From positions 310,001 to 374,000 of the forward strand of contig NC_014011.1 of the NCBI RefSeq assembly GCF_000025885.1: 64,000 bases of DNA, given 5' to 3'. A program made the position numbers and the translations under genes. Of the stretch, positions 16,014 to 24,380 are shown in pieces; the stretch's first letter is position 1; the number at the start of each line of letters is the position of its first letter. The notes beneath the pieces are model-generated. The model saw only the letters and a program-made list of their open reading frames with translations. It did not search any database and was not told the origin of the DNA. Origin of the DNA: Aminobacterium colombiense DSM 12261 (GTDB lineage: Bacteria; Synergistota; Synergistia; Synergistales; Aminobacteriaceae).

Positions 16014-16593
16014 ATGAAGTATTATGAGAAGCTCGTCGATATGAAATGTTTCACACGGCAGGATGTGAAAAATTGACAGGGAATAAAGAGACCGCAAAAT
16101 CCCTTTTGAACAACTATAAAAAGAAAGGGTACATTGAAAGTGTCCGGCGGAACCTCTTCGTTTCCATCAGCATGGAGACAGGCGAGCCTCTAGCGGACCG
16201 TTTCGTGATTGCCAGCCATATCGTTCCAGAGGCCTGCGTCACCCATCATTCGGCCTTTCAGTTTCACCGGGATGACAAACCAGGTCTTTTACGAACTGTA
16301 CGTCGCGATCTCCGGCAACAAAAAGTTTTCCGAGTTCACATACAACGGCATCACCTACCGTTACATACCGTCGCGCCTCGATATCGGGGTTGAAACAAAA
16401 TACGACGGGATGATTCGCTGAGCGTACTGTCATCGACAGCATTGATGATATACATAAGATTGCGGGCCTCGAGGAGGTTTTAAACTGCATAGAGGCCATT
16501 CTCCCCCGCTGGCTGAGCGCACAAAAACTGGTTTCATACCTCAAGGAATATAGGAAATCCGGCAAAGGGTTTTTATATAAAAAGATGGGCTTC
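16014..16593 (+). pseudogene. broken AbiEi-type antitoxin gene
   Basis: Starting at ATG 16014 after AAGGGGAA, the frames together give an AbiEi-like protein: N-terminal winged helix (KYYEKLVDMKCFTRQDV, then LTGNKETAKSLLNNY and KKGYIESVRRNLF), the middle domain (THHSAFQFHG, NQVFYELYVAIS, YRYIPSRLDIGVETKY) and the C-terminal ERTVIDSIDD region. At least three frame breaks interrupt it: a lost A near 16074, an extra C near 16270, and a shift near 16416-16420 where a stop occurs. AbiEi normally represses the operon and neutralises AbiEii. No functional product is expected. The last segment runs in frame into the AbiEii fragment. Confidence 0.75.
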
Positions 16594-16974
16594 GTTGCAA
16601 ACACCCTTGAGAAGGTATGCCGTCTCACGCGCGTCCTGCATTTCATAGAGAAAGACCCCTTTCTTTATAAAAGCCTCGGATTTAAGGGCGGGACGGCTAT
16701 CAACCTGGTGATATTCGAATGCCCTCGGTTGTCTGTAGATATTGATTTGGACTTCTGTTTAGAAACTTCGCGGGGCGAGATGCTTGAGGCGCGGCGTGAT
16801 CAGCTTAAAGCTAGTGGTTATCGCTGGAACGTCGAAGAAAAAATTTGGCAGCGTTCAATGATCGCAGATAATTTTAACTTTAAAGAATTTTATTCCCAAC
16901 CGTGGGTGCAGACAGGAATATGCATCAAGGTTTATTCGGAGGATGGCGATCAGATGTATGTCCACCGAGGATGA
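16594..16974 (+). pseudogene. truncated AbiEii/AbiGii nucleotidyltransferase toxin fused to foreign 3' sequence
   Basis: The segment NTLEKVCRLTRVLHFIEKDP, then LGFKGGTAINLVIF and PRLSVDIDLDFC, is the N-terminal nucleotidyltransferase core of AbiEii toxins, including the GG and DxD active-site residues. The upstream frame is open without a stop into AbiEi, so a deletion has removed the end of AbiEi and the start of AbiEii. After about position 16790 similarity stops; RRDQLKASGYRWNVEEKIWQ resembles a short C-terminal module of some 3'-5' exonucleases, suggesting another deletion junction. Family length is ~300 residues, so most of the toxin is missing. Confidence 0.7.
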
Positions 16975-17007
16975 TTTTTTGTGTTTTTATCTAGGAGAGA
17001 GGTTCCT

Positions 17008-18441
17008 TTACGAAAAGATTCTCTGCACGTCTTCTCTTCCAGAGGCCTTTGTCTTGCGATAAATGTTTCTCAAATGGGTTTTTAAAGTGTTTTCAGAGAT
17101 ATTCAGGCTATCGCAGATCTCGCTATTGTTGAGGTTCTCTGCCAGCAGCAGGGCAATTTTTGTTTCCTGCTTCGTGAGATCATAGGGCAAAAGTAACAAA
17201 TGGTGTCTTTCAGTTTGAGAAAGAGGAGCGAGGCCATGTTTCTCCTGTTTATCAAGATTTTCGTTTGCAAAAGTTTCGGGATTATCGTGAAAGAAAAGTC
17301 CTGCCAGCAGGAGTGAAATTACACCGGCGACCCACAGGAGCTGGTTATTTGGAATGTTCCATGTTCCTGAGACGCGGTTCAAGAGAAAAATAAGATTCTG
17401 ACCTATAAAGACAGATCCGGCGATAAGAGCGAGGCCCTTACTTGCGACAGAGAGGGCATGTTCTTTAGGAGCTCGTGAAGCCAAACCAACTAAAGTCGCC
17501 CAGGCATAAGCACCAAAACACCCAAATCCGAACTGGAGGAGTGTTATGGGAAGTATGCTGATCCAGCCAGAGAAGCCATAAAAAGGTGAGATCAGAAGGA
17601 ATCCGGTTCCAATAAGTATTTGGGCCAAGATATAAATGTGCCGCAATTTTATTTTTGGAATCTTATAAACCAATAGCGCTGCCGTTAAAGCTCCTGCCCC
17701 GTACATAAGTTCTGAGAAAAAGAAATGAGAAATGGTTTCTGTTCCAGAACTGCTCAAAATATGATGATGAAAGATGCTGCAGGCCAAAAAGAAAAGAAAG
17801 ATCCGTATTGCCAGCCCAAAATGCAGGGGGGCAAGCCATTTACCCTTAAAGGATGTCTGAGGCCGCAGGTGGGGGGGCTCTGAAGAAGAGAAAGAGAAAT
17901 TAAAGCTTTTTCCCCAAAAAAGTGCAGAAACCAGGGGAAATGCTCCTGTTATAAGCAGCAAAAATGAAGGCGGGAACCAGGGGTGAACTGCCATAATAAG
18001 AGAGGCGAGCATGTTGGCTGCCGAAAAAACAAGAACTGCTTTTTGGGGAGAGAGATTTGTTCCAAGCCACATCCAGCCCCCATCAAAAAGAGCAAGGGCT
18101 GCGCTTGCAATCGAGATGCTTGCAAAGTCCATCCATATACTTAAGTGGGAAGGGGTTCGAGGCAGCAAAAGAAAGAGAGAAAAAACACTAAAGAGTAAAA
18201 GCTGTTTAAAGAATTTATTGCCATTGAAAAAGAAGGTATATTTTGCCATCAGGGTAAAAAAGATAGCATTGAATAAAGGGAAAAAGAAAAAAGCATGTTC
18301 TGGTGATATGGAAAGAAGCTGAGGAAACTGTATAAAAAGGTGTCCCTCCTGAAATGTCCCCCAGCTCCAGGCAGTCGTGAGCCCCAGTCCAACTATAATC
18401 AAAAAAAGGAAATATTTATCTTTGTCGTAAGGTGTTTTCAT
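17008..18441 (-). CDS. LuxR-family regulator with N-terminal 12-TM membrane domain
   Basis: 477 residues. Residues ~8-395 contain about twelve hydrophobic helices arranged like a small transporter or MFS protein; residues ~410-477 form a LuxR/GerE helix-turn-helix (LTKQETKIALLLAENLNNSE, then ICDSLNISENTLKTHLRNIY). Such membrane-tethered LuxR proteins are common in some anaerobes, including Synergistota and Eggerthella relatives, where the membrane part probably senses a small molecule. The target is unknown; the divergent secreted-protein pair that starts at 18586 is a natural candidate. A TACAAT with an upstream TG lies near 18485 on the minus strand as a possible extended -10. Confidence 0.85.
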   Translation of the reverse strand: MKTPYDKDKYFLFLIIVGLGLTTAWSWGTFQEGHLFIQFPQLLSISPEHAFFFFPLFNAIFFTLMAKYTFFFNGNKFFKQLLLFSVFSLFLLLPRTPSHLSIWMDFASISIASAALALFDGGWMWLGTNLSPQKAVLVFSAANMLASLIMAVHPWFPPSFLLLITGAFPLVSALFWGKSFNFSFSSSEPPHLRPQTSFKGKWLAPLHFGLAIRIFLFFLACSIFHHHILSSSGTETISHFFFSELMYGAGALTAALLVYKIPKIKLRHIYILAQILIGTGFLLISPFYGFSGWISILPITLLQFGFGCFGAYAWATLVGLASRAPKEHALSVASKGLALIAGSVFIGQNLIFLLNRVSGTWNIPNNQLLWVAGVISLLLAGLFFHDNPETFANENLDKQEKHGLAPLSQTERHHLLLLPYDLTKQETKIALLLAENLNNSEICDSLNISENTLKTHLRNIYRKTKASGREDVQRIFS

Positions 18442-18585
18442 TTTTCCTTTTCACCAACCTTATTAGGTATATGGTCTCAAGCCTTATTGTAACAGGATTT
18501 TCATGGAGGGGTGAGAAAATTCATCCTTTATCCGATGTGGTTCATATGTTAACTTCCAGAGGAATTCATGGAGGGAGGTAAAGGA

Positions 18586-19020
18586 ATGAGAAGAAAATTC
18601 TGTGTTTTTGGGCTTCTGCTGCTAGTGCTCTTTTTTGCGGGAAGTGCTTGTGGGGCGGAAGAGAAGTTTGTCTGGATTTATAAGGATGATGGGTTTGATA
18701 TGTATCTTCACAAGGGAACTCTTAATAAAAATAAGGATGAGATCTCTTGCTGGGTCAAAAGTGTTTATTCTGAAAAAGGCAAAGCGTGGGTGTTGAAAAA
18801 TATGCCATCGAAATATCGTAAAAAGCCCATAGAGTATGGCATGGACTTTTTTGTCCTCAATACGAAAACAGGAAAATATCAGATAAAAGTGTCTATTGTC
18901 CATAGCCCTAACGGAGACGGAATATATCGTGAAGGCAGCAAGGCATGGCTTCCCGTAAAACAAGGAACTCTTGCCGCCCTGATTGCAAACAAGCTACCCG
19001 AAGAACTAAAAAACAAATAG
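18586..19020 (+). CDS. secreted protein, surface-adhesin-E-like fold (unknown role)
   Basis: 144 residues: a clear signal peptide (residues 1-24, ending GSACGA; the Cys could mark a lipoprotein, though the -3 residue is not ideal) and a compact beta-rich domain with KFVWIYKDDGFDMYLHKGTL, VWVKS-like WVKSVYS and a C-terminal GSKAWLPVKQGTLAALIANK. This resembles small periplasmic 'surface-adhesin E' family proteins found in many bacteria. ATG 18586 follows GGAGG at a good distance; the ATG at 18568 precedes that site and is less likely. It is followed 16 bases later by the next gene, so they form an operon opposite the LuxR gene. Confidence 0.65.
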   Translation: MRRKFCVFGLLLLVLFFAGSACGAEEKFVWIYKDDGFDMYLHKGTLNKNKDEISCWVKSVYSEKGKAWVLKNMPSKYRKKPIEYGMDFFVLNTKTGKYQIKVSIVHSPNGDGIYREGSKAWLPVKQGTLAALIANKLPEELKNK

Positions 19021-19036
19021 GGGGGAGGAAGAGGAA

Positions 19037-20302
19037 ATGAAGAATACAAAAATAATAAAGAGGCTGAGCGCTGTCCTTACCGTTATAGTTTGTCTTCAAG
19101 GGATAGTTGGTGTTGCTGATGCGGCCCTCAGATCAAGATATGAACAGAAAATAGGCGATATTCCAGGAGCTAGTGTGCCAGTAACCATTGCGCCTGCGGC
19201 ACCGGTACCTCCTCCTGCGGCTCCGGCACAAGCTTTGGCTCCCGCGCCGCAGTCTCCACAAAAAAATGGCGAATTGGTGGCTTCCTGTGGAATCCCCGCA
19301 ATCTATGTAAAAGCCATGGCCAAGGAACATGAAAACTTTCGAGAAGCCTTTATTCGCGCGGAGCTAAGCCTTCGGTACTACATCAGGAAGGGGAAAGAGA
19401 GACAAGAACCCTCTTCGCAGCAACTCAAAAATCTGCGATTCCAGATAACGCAGAATTTAAAAGCTCTAGAGTCCAGTGCCAATCGTTATTCTCGAAATAT
19501 ACGATATGCTAAATTAGCAATGTTGCAGATGGATGAAGAAGAGCGTTCGATATTTGCTGAGGCTTTGGCCTCCCTTTATGGAACGCCAGCATGGGCAAGT
19601 TCACAAGGAGTACCGATGAGTGCAAATTTGGCTCCTATGGATGTTATGAACAGGCTTGAGAACACTATGACCAATGTGGGAGTTGCGTCTGGCACAGCCC
19701 AGCTTGCCATTGATCAGAGGTCGCTTGTGGAAACAACAGGCGCTTGGGAGGCTTTTAAGAGCAGCTATGGCGCTCAAGTCCTGGCTTCTGGCGCAAAATT
19801 GGGGGCCACTGTGGCTGGTACTATTGGCGGAGCCGCTTTGGGGGTTATCGCTATTGGGTCATTGCCAGTTACTGCTACTGGCGCGGCGATCGTAGGGGTG
19901 GCTGGCCTTGGCGTGGGTATTCTTGGCGGAACCATTAGTATCATTGGTGCTACAGATGACTTTGTCAAAGCTGTTAAGGATGACACGAGTTCCGGCATAG
20001 ATGCGGGTGAAAGAGAAAAATTGGAAAATTTGGGTAACGCTGTGTCAGCGGTCAATATTACGGTAGGTCTCCCGGGTCTTGCCCAGTCATCAAGCACAGC
20101 CGAATTTGTGCAGGGCGGGCTTTCCTCAGTATCAGATGCTATGGGCTTCTGGGGAGAAGAAGAAAATAGAAATGATGAGAAGGCAAACGAAATAAACAGA
20201 GAACTTGACAGTGTTATGAAAGAAGGCGGAAGCGGCGGCGGCAACGATAGCGGAGGCGGAAGTGGCGGCGGTTGCGGTGGAGGTTGCAGTGGCAGCTTTT
20301 GA
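19037..20302 (+). CDS. secreted protein with glycine-rich hydrophobic hairpin and Gly/Cys tail (unknown role)
   Basis: 421 residues, family not recognised. Signal peptide at residues 1-29; a Pro/Ala-rich linker at ~48-78; a helical charged region at ~100-185; a long Gly/Ala hydrophobic stretch at ~255-305 (SGAKLGATVAGTIGGAAL onwards) that could insert in a membrane as a hairpin; a charged segment; and a C-terminus of Gly/Ser repeats ending GGGCGGGCSGSF. The hydrophobic hairpin in an otherwise soluble exported protein recalls pore-forming or presented toxins, but this is only a resemblance. GGGGGGAGG precedes the ATG. A strong terminator follows, so the operon has two genes. Confidence 0.55.
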   Translation: MKNTKIIKRLSAVLTVIVCLQGIVGVADAALRSRYEQKIGDIPGASVPVTIAPAAPVPPPAAPAQALAPAPQSPQKNGELVASCGIPAIYVKAMAKEHENFREAFIRAELSLRYYIRKGKERQEPSSQQLKNLRFQITQNLKALESSANRYSRNIRYAKLAMLQMDEEERSIFAEALASLYGTPAWASSQGVPMSANLAPMDVMNRLENTMTNVGVASGTAQLAIDQRSLVETTGAWEAFKSSYGAQVLASGAKLGATVAGTIGGAALGVIAIGSLPVTATGAAIVGVAGLGVGILGGTISIIGATDDFVKAVKDDTSSGIDAGEREKLENLGNAVSAVNITVGLPGLAQSSSTAEFVQGGLSSVSDAMGFWGEEENRNDEKANEINRELDSVMKEGGSGGGNDSGGGSGGGCGGGCSGSF

Positions 20303-20333
20303 TGAATTCGGTTATAATTTAGCAGGTTTTTGT

Positions 20334-20361
20334 AAGACCCGGCATAATGCCGGGTCTTTTT
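20334..20361 (+). terminator. intrinsic terminator of the secreted-protein operon
   Basis: AAGACCCGGC (20334-20343) pairs perfectly with GCCGGGTCTT (20349-20358) around ATAAT, followed by TTT (20359-20361). Confidence 0.95.
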
Positions 20362-20483
20362 ACTCTCATTGAATAAAAACAAGCCGGAAGTTCAGAAGGA
20401 TCTGCCATGTTGTTGAAGGTAGATTTGGAAGGGATGTACTTCTGGGTCTTTTCCTATGGGCGGATATGGATATTTTTGATTCA

Positions 20484-20494
20484 TATGATAAAAT
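20484..20494 (+). promoter_or_regulatory. possible extended -10 promoter of tuf
   Basis: TGATAAAAT (20486-20494) fits an extended -10 (TG-N-TAAAAT). No good -35 is seen at the right distance. The 280-base gap from 20303 to 20582 otherwise shows only the upstream terminator; the tuf ribosome site is GGGAGG near 20569. Confidence 0.35.
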
Positions 20495-20582
20495 CTCTTC
20501 AGTAAATAGGGGTTTTTTTAACGAAGGAATACAGAGCCTGGAAGGGCGAAGATTCTATATATGCAGGGAGGCCTGAGAAAAA

Positions 20583-21785
20583 ATGGCAAAAGAGAAATTT
20601 GAAAGAGCGAAGCCCCATCTTAACGTGGGCACCATAGGACACATTGACCACGGTAAGACGACACTTACAGCAGCGATCACGAAGTGTTTGTCGACGAAGG
20701 GTTGGTCGAATTTTGAGGCGTACGACATGATCGACAAGGCGCCAGAAGAGCGTGAGAGAGGCATTACGATCAACATTTCTCACGTAGAGTATCAGACAGA
20801 GAACCGTCACTATGCCCATATAGACTGCCCAGGTCACGCAGACTACATTAAGAACATGATTACAGGTGCCGCGCAGATGGACGGGGCTATTCTTGTTGTA
20901 TCCGCGGCAGACGGTCCCATGCCCCAGACCCGCGAGCACGTTCTTTTGGCCCGGCAGGTCAACGTGCCGGCCGTAGTCGTTTTTATGAACAAGACAGACC
21001 AGGTAGACGATGATGAGCTTCTTGATCTTGTAGAGATGGAGATCCGCGAGCTTCTGAGCAAATACGATTTCCCCGGAGACGATGTCCCCATCATTCGCGG
21101 TTCAGCTTTGAAGGTATTGGAAGAGGGAACAGGAGAAGAGAACGACCCTGTGAGCAAATGCATCTGGGAGCTCATGGCCGCCTGTGACAGCTATATTCCA
21201 GCGCCTCAGCGGGAAACAGACAAGCCTTTCCTTATGCCTATCGAAGACGTGTTCACCATCACAGGCCGTGGCACAGTTGTAACGGGCCGAGTAGAGCGGG
21301 GCATGATCAAGTCAGGAGAAGAAGTGGAGATCGTGGGCATGAAGGCGGATACGACCAAGACAGTGGCCACATCCCTTGAGATGTTCAGGAAGATTCTTGA
21401 CGAAGCCATTGCCGGCGACAACGTGGGCATTCTTCTTCGCGGCATAGACAAAGAGGATGTAGAGCGCGGCCAGGTATTGGCTAAGCCGGGTTCCATAACG
21501 CCTCACACGAAGTTCAAGGCAGAGGTATACGTACTGAAGAAAGAGGAAGGCGGCCGACACACCCCGTTCTTTGCGGGCTACAAGCCTCAGTTCTACTTCC
21601 GTACCACAGACGTAACAGGAGGCATCAAGCTTCCGGAAGGTGTAGAAATGGTTATGCCGGGAGACAACGCGACCTTTGAGGTTGACCTTATTGTACCTAT
21701 CGCCATGGAAGCGGGACTTCGTTTCGCAGTCCGTGAAGGTGGTCACACAGTGGGTGCTGGCGTTGTCACCGAGATTCTTGGGTAA
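20583..21785 (+). CDS. tuf: elongation factor Tu
   Basis: 400 residues, full length. It delivers aminoacyl-tRNA to the ribosome as a GTPase. The G-domain motifs are intact: [10 protein letters not shown] (P-loop), the RGITI switch I, DCPGHADY (G3), NKTD (G4) and a SALK-type G5 (GSALKVLE). Domains 2 and 3 follow from about residue 210. Codon use is strongly biased, as expected for a highly expressed gene. It heads the translation/export cluster. Confidence 0.99.
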   Translation: MAKEKFERAKPHLNVGTIGHIDHGKTTLTAAITKCLSTKGWSNFEAYDMIDKAPEERERGITINISHVEYQTENRHYAHIDCPGHADYIKNMITGAAQMDGAILVVSAADGPMPQTREHVLLARQVNVPAVVVFMNKTDQVDDDELLDLVEMEIRELLSKYDFPGDDVPIIRGSALKVLEEGTGEENDPVSKCIWELMAACDSYIPAPQRETDKPFLMPIEDVFTITGRGTVVTGRVERGMIKSGEEVEIVGMKADTTKTVATSLEMFRKILDEAIAGDNVGILLRGIDKEDVERGQVLAKPGSITPHTKFKAEVYVLKKEEGGRHTPFFAGYKPQFYFRTTDVTGGIKLPEGVEMVMPGDNATFEVDLIVPIAMEAGLRFAVREGGHTVGAGVVTEILG

Positions 21786-21805
21786 ACTGGAAGAGGGGAA
21801 GTATT

Positions 21806-21955
21806 ATGGCAGATATAGTGGGTCTGCAGTGCACTGAATGTAAGAGAAGAAACTACTCAACAACAGTCAATAAGAAAAAGCAGGCCAAAAAACTGGAACT
21901 CAGCAAATACTGCAAATGGTGCGATAAACACACCTTGCATAAAGAAACTAAGTAG
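21806..21955 (+). CDS. rpmG: 50S ribosomal protein L33
   Basis: A 49-residue protein: [17 protein letters not shown] at the start and [16 protein letters not shown] at the end, with the two CxxC pairs that bind zinc in the C+ form of L33. ATG follows GAGGGGAAG. Position between tuf and trnW-secE is standard for bacteria. Confidence 0.97.
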   Translation: MADIVGLQCTECKRRNYSTTVNKKKQAKKLELSKYCKWCDKHTLHKETK

Positions 21956-21976
21956 TGTAAAATACTCACTGCTCGC

Positions 21977-22052
21977 AGGTCCGTAGCTCAATTGGCAGAG
22001 CACTGGTCTCCAAAACCGGGGGTTGCAGGTTCGAGTCCTGCCGGGCCTGCCA
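21977..22052 (+). tRNA. tRNA-Trp (anticodon CCA)
   Basis: 76 bases: acceptor AGGTCCG/CGGGCCT, anticodon stem CTGGT/ACCGG around CTCCAAA, T-arm GCAGG/CCTGC, encoded CCA. It lies between rpmG and secE, the common arrangement. Confidence 0.98.
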
Positions 22053-22084
22053 TTTTTTTTTGCCTAAAGATAGGAGGCCGAGGT

Positions 22085-22267
22085 ATGGATAAGATCCTCA
22101 GCTTCGTGCGTGAAGCAAAAGCCGAACTTAAAAAAGTGACATGGCCAGGAAAAAAACAAGTGTGGTACTCTACCCTTGTGGTAATTGCTTTTACACTTTT
22201 CGTTGCCGCATATCTTGGTATTGTTGACCTGGCTTTGACCGGTATCTTTACGAAGATCATTAGTTAG
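22085..22267 (+). CDS. secE: preprotein translocase subunit SecE
   Basis: 60 residues, the short form with one membrane helix (about residues 28-55) and the conserved cytosolic amphipathic helix ending in AELKKVTWPGKKQV. It clamps SecY. ATG follows GATAGGAGG. Confidence 0.97.
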   Translation: MDKILSFVREAKAELKKVTWPGKKQVWYSTLVVIAFTLFVAAYLGIVDLALTGIFTKIIS

Positions 22268-22312
22268 GCTTTGTTCTGCATGGATTATTTGATGGGGTTA
22301 AATAGATTGCGT

Positions 22313-22353
22313 GGGGAGGTGAGGGGGCCAAAAGAGACCCCCTTTGTGTGATG
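22313..22353 (+). promoter_or_regulatory. distant Shine-Dalgarno and bridging hairpin at the nusG start
   Basis: The only good ribosome site before nusG, GGGGAGG (22313-22319), is 31 bases from ATG 22351, too far to work directly. Between them AGGGGG (22322-22327) can pair with CCCCCT (22338-22343), extended by a G-T pair at 22321/22344. With this 24-base hairpin folded, the gap shrinks to seven bases. Confidence 0.45.
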
Positions 22354-22893
22354 GAGAGTAGCAGCGAACGGCGCTGGTATATAGTACAGACATATGCAGG
22401 GTACGAAAATAGAGTGAAGGCGAATCTTGAACAGAGGATCGCCACTATGGGCATGGAAGAAGAGATATTTAGTGTTTTAGTGCCTGTGGAGGAACGTGTT
22501 TTTGTCAAAGATGGCAAAAGCAAAAAAGTCACCCGTAAGCTTTACCCAAGCTACGTGCTTGTAGAGATGAAGCTGAATGATCAGTCCTGGTATGTTGTGC
22601 GTCACACTCCCGGTGTAACAGGTTTTGTAGGGGCAGGAAATCATCCCATTCCTCTTTCCGAAAAAGAAATAAAAGAAATTATGAGCAAAATCGGCAAGGA
22701 CCATGCGAAGCCCAAGATTGAGATGAATCTAAAACCTGGGGATATTGTTAAAGTTAAAAGCGGCCCCTTTGAAGGTCAGGTTGGTCCTGTTGTTGAAATC
22801 GTTCCAGAGAAGGGAAAGGTCAAGTTTACAATTACAGTTTTTGGCCGTGAAACTGTAGTGGAAACAGACTATACGGAGCTTGATAAGCTCTAG
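22351..22893 (+). CDS. nusG: transcription termination/antitermination factor NusG
   Basis: About 180 residues: NGN domain (RRWYIVQTYAGYENRVK..., YPSYVLVEMKLNDQSWYVVR, TPGVTGFVG) and a C-terminal KOW domain (KPGDIVKVKSGPFEGQVG, TVFGRETVVE). It binds RNA polymerase and links it to Rho or the ribosome. ATG 22351 (or GTG 22348 just before it) has no close Shine-Dalgarno. Confidence 0.97.
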   Translation: MESSSERRWYIVQTYAGYENRVKANLEQRIATMGMEEEIFSVLVPVEERVFVKDGKSKKVTRKLYPSYVLVEMKLNDQSWYVVRHTPGVTGFVGAGNHPIPLSEKEIKEIMSKIGKDHAKPKIEMNLKPGDIVKVKSGPFEGQVGPVVEIVPEKGKVKFTITVFGRETVVETDYTELDKL

Positions 22894-22915
22894 AGATAAA
22901 TGAATCTAAAAGCGG

Positions 22916-22950
22916 GCACTCCTCTTCCTCATAGTGGGAGAGGGGAGTGC
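22916..22950 (+). promoter_or_regulatory. hairpin upstream of rplK
   Basis: GCACTCC (22916-22922) pairs with GGAGTGC (22944-22950), with further inner pairs TCTTCC against GGGAGAGG. Only TTTG follows, so it is not a strong terminator. It lies 30 bases before rplK and could be a processing site, a weak attenuator or part of an L1/L11 control region. Confidence 0.45.
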
Positions 22951-22979
22951 TTTGCCGTGATGAGAGGAGATAAGTAGTA

Positions 22980-23405
22980 ATGGCAAAAAAAGTTATTGCG
23001 CAGATCAAGTTGCAGCTGCCCGCCGGAAAGGCTACTCCTGCGCCTCCTGTAGGACCAGCACTTGGTCAGCATGGCGTGAACATTATGGAATTTTGCAAGC
23101 AGTTTAACGCCAAAACATCAGATCAGGCGGGGATGATTATTCCTGCAGTATTGACAGTATATGCTGACCGGAGTTTCACCTTTATCCTTAAGACACCTCC
23201 AGCAAGTGTTCTCTTGAAAAAAGCTGCTGGTCTTGACAGGGCTTCAGGTGAGCCTAACAAGGTTAAGGTGGGTAAAGTAAGCCGTGAAAAGGTAAGAGAA
23301 ATAGCAGAGCTTAAAAAAGAAGATTTGAATGCTAACGACGTGGAAGCAGCCATGCGCATGATTGAAGGTACGGCTCGTTCCATGGGTATTGATATCGTCG
23401 ATTAA
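22980..23405 (+). CDS. rplK: 50S ribosomal protein L11
   Basis: 141 residues, full length. N-terminal [23 protein letters not shown]-type sequence (proline pair at the thiostrepton site), and the RNA-binding C-terminal domain with [18 protein letters not shown] and [14 protein letters not shown]. Part of the GTPase-associated centre. Confidence 0.98.
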   Translation: MAKKVIAQIKLQLPAGKATPAPPVGPALGQHGVNIMEFCKQFNAKTSDQAGMIIPAVLTVYADRSFTFILKTPPASVLLKKAAGLDRASGEPNKVKVGKVSREKVREIAELKKEDLNANDVEAAMRMIEGTARSMGIDIVD

Positions 23406-23479
23406 TTTAGTAGAGCTCTCAGGGTTATTCAGTGGCAGGGTCTGCAAAGCCCGTTATGACCACAAGGAGGGAATTTGTC

Positions 23480-24190
23480 ATGGCAAAGAAAAGTAAAAGA
23501 TACAGTGAGATAGCGGCGAAGGTAGACAGCACAAAGCTTTATGGGCTTCGTGAAGCAGTAGACCTTTACAAGGAAGTTGCTACAGCGAAGTTCGATGAGA
23601 GTCTGGAAGTTCACATCCGTCTCGGCGTTGATCCCCGCCATGCGGACCAGCAAGTTCGTGGAACCATCGTACTTCCCCATGGTACGGGAATCACGAAGAG
23701 AGTTCTGGTCTTGGCCGTAGGGGAAAAGGTAAAAGAAGCAGAGGACGCAGGTGCGGACATCGTCGGCGGAGATGACCTGATTCAGAAAATAAGCACTGGC
23801 TGGCTCGATTTTGATGCGGTTATCGCGACCCCAGATATGATGAAGAGCGTAGGACGCCTTGGAAAGATCCTTGGTCCCCGAGGACTTATGCCAAGCGCAA
23901 AAGCGGGCACCGTCACCTTTGATGTGGCTGACGCTATAAAGGAAATCAAAGCGGGTCGTGTAGAATTCCGCGTTGATAAAACTGCTATCATTCACAACAT
24001 GGTAGGAAAGAAAAGTTTTGAAGCTGAAAAACTTTTTGAAAATCTGAAGGTCCTTTATCGAGCGATTTTGAAAGCACGTCCAGCATCGGCAAAGGGAACC
24101 TACGTAAGAAGCTTTTACATTGCGCCAACAATGGGTGTAGGAATAAAGATAGATCCTGTTGCAGCTTCTAAAGAAGTAGCAGAAGCATAA
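23480..24190 (+). CDS. rplA: 50S ribosomal protein L1
   Basis: 236 residues. Signatures include [20 protein letters not shown] near residue 40, [12 protein letters not shown], and [19 protein letters not shown] in the middle. An in-frame start exists at 23432, but AAGGAGGG at 23473-23480 region suits ATG 23480 and gives the standard N-terminus MAKKSKRY. Confidence 0.97.
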   Translation: MAKKSKRYSEIAAKVDSTKLYGLREAVDLYKEVATAKFDESLEVHIRLGVDPRHADQQVRGTIVLPHGTGITKRVLVLAVGEKVKEAEDAGADIVGGDDLIQKISTGWLDFDAVIATPDMMKSVGRLGKILGPRGLMPSAKAGTVTFDVADAIKEIKAGRVEFRVDKTAIIHNMVGKKSFEAEKLFENLKVLYRAILKARPASAKGTYVRSFYIAPTMGVGIKIDPVAASKEVAEA

Positions 24191-24202
24191 AAAAACAAAA
24201 TA

Positions 24203-24211
24203 TGCTACAAT
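24203..24211 (+). promoter_or_regulatory. possible extended -10 promoter for rplJL
   Basis: TGCTACAAT forms an extended -10 (TG-N-TACAAT) just after the rplA stop and just before the L10 leader. No good -35 is visible. It would give rplJL its own start in addition to readthrough. Confidence 0.4.
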
Positions 24212-24224
24212 AAGCACCTGACAA

Positions 24225-24365
24225 ACCAGAGACAGTGGGCGCGTTTAACGCCTAATGAATTCATATCACCCACCGAGGTTTGGAGAAAGACCCATAGAGT
24301 AGCCGTATAAGCTGCTTTCTTTGTGTACTTATCTCCCGGCCTTGATGGTTGGGAGATTTTTTTTG
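24225..24365 (+). ncRNA. L10 leader with terminator-type attenuator
   Basis: The 190 bases between rplA and rplJ carry the hallmarks of a ribosomal L10 leader: GGCG-TTTAA-CGCC hairpin region near 24240-24253, the CCCACCGAGGTTTGGAG stretch, and at the end ATCTCCC (24331-24337) pairing with GGGAGAT (24351-24357) followed by eight Ts. In other bacteria the L10(L12)4 complex binds such leaders to shut down the operon; the terminal hairpin suggests transcription attenuation here. Confidence 0.8.
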
Positions 24366-24380
24366 GGAGGAGGTGAACTC

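Noticed and set aside
22916-22950. Hairpin before rplK as a strong terminator
   Set aside because: Only three Ts follow it; kept as a hairpin of unknown role.
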